Below the pieces are notes generated by a model. The model was given only the letters and a program-made list of their open reading frames with translations, ran no database searches and had not been told where the DNA came from. A stretch of DNA of 6,434 nucleotides from Fidelibacterota bacterium. GTDB lineage: Bacteria > Fidelibacterota > UBA2242 > JAFGTP01. The position numbers and the translations under genes are program-made. Each line of letters starts with the position of its first letter. Within the stretch, counting starts at the first letter, position 1. Shown here piece by piece: positions 6,430 to 6,434 of the stretch. The stretch spans positions 1 to 6,434 of the forward strand of contig JAIPJV010000122.1 in NCBI GenBank assembly GCA_021734005.1, written 5' to 3'.

Positions 6430-6434
6430 ATGAA
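6430..6434 (+). CDS. Start of the next gene (cut by window edge)
   Basis: An ATG at 6430-6432 is preceded by AGGAG at 6421-6425 with four bases between, a good ribosome binding site. A candidate promoter lies just upstream. Only the start codon and two further bases are in the window, so nothing can be said about the product. Confidence 0.6.

Noticed and set aside
1..6434. CRISPR array, tRNA, riboswitch, insertion sequence or phage att site
   Set aside because: No regularly spaced repeats, cloverleaf-like structure, recognisable aptamer core, terminal inverted repeats or integrase genes were seen; nearly all of the window is coding.

Overview
The window is a compact, plus-strand stretch of a bacterial chromosome, AT-rich in its spacers and moderately AT-rich in its genes. 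I see no RNA genes, mobile elements, CRISPR arrays or long repeats. Several traits point loosely to the Fibrobacteres-Chlorobi-Bacteroidetes (FCB) superphylum or a related uncultured phylum: a serine-palmitoyltransferase-like enzyme with a Bacteroidetes-style active site, a Big_5-type lipoprotein with the post-lipobox stretch PSGGPKD, and a small protein resembling FCB conserved hypotheticals. Clear Shine-Dalgarno sequences before several genes argue against a classical Bacteroides-like organism, where these are weak. Assignment below superphylum level is not possible by eye.

Layout: (1) 1-1079 is the 3' part of a phosphate-permease (PiT family) gene whose first half lies outside the window; it has a long hydrophilic C-terminal tail. 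(2) 1080-1192 is a spacer with a candidate promoter and a short palindrome. (3) 1193-6231 holds five genes on one strand separated by only 22, 2, 12 and 20 bases, so probably one transcription unit: an alpha-oxoamine synthase (serine palmitoyltransferase-like), a Big_5 lipoprotein, dapF, a mannose-1-phosphate guanylyltransferase, and a 90-residue conserved-looking protein of unknown function. (4) 6232-6429 is a non-coding spacer with a second candidate promoter. (5) 6430-6434 is the start codon of the next gene, cut by the window edge.

The recognisable genes share a cell-envelope theme. The oxoamine synthase could start sphingolipid synthesis, the lipoprotein is an envelope component, DapF supplies meso-diaminopimelate for peptidoglycan and lysine, and the guanylyltransferase supplies GDP-mannose for surface glycans. 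This shared theme is inference from family roles and gene order. The window is mostly ordinary core metabolism. The points most worth a second look are the two matching promoter-like elements built on the same 10-base palindrome, the PiT protein with GANN in place of GAND and an extra tail, the lipoprotein's TTG start, and the uncharacterised 90-residue protein.
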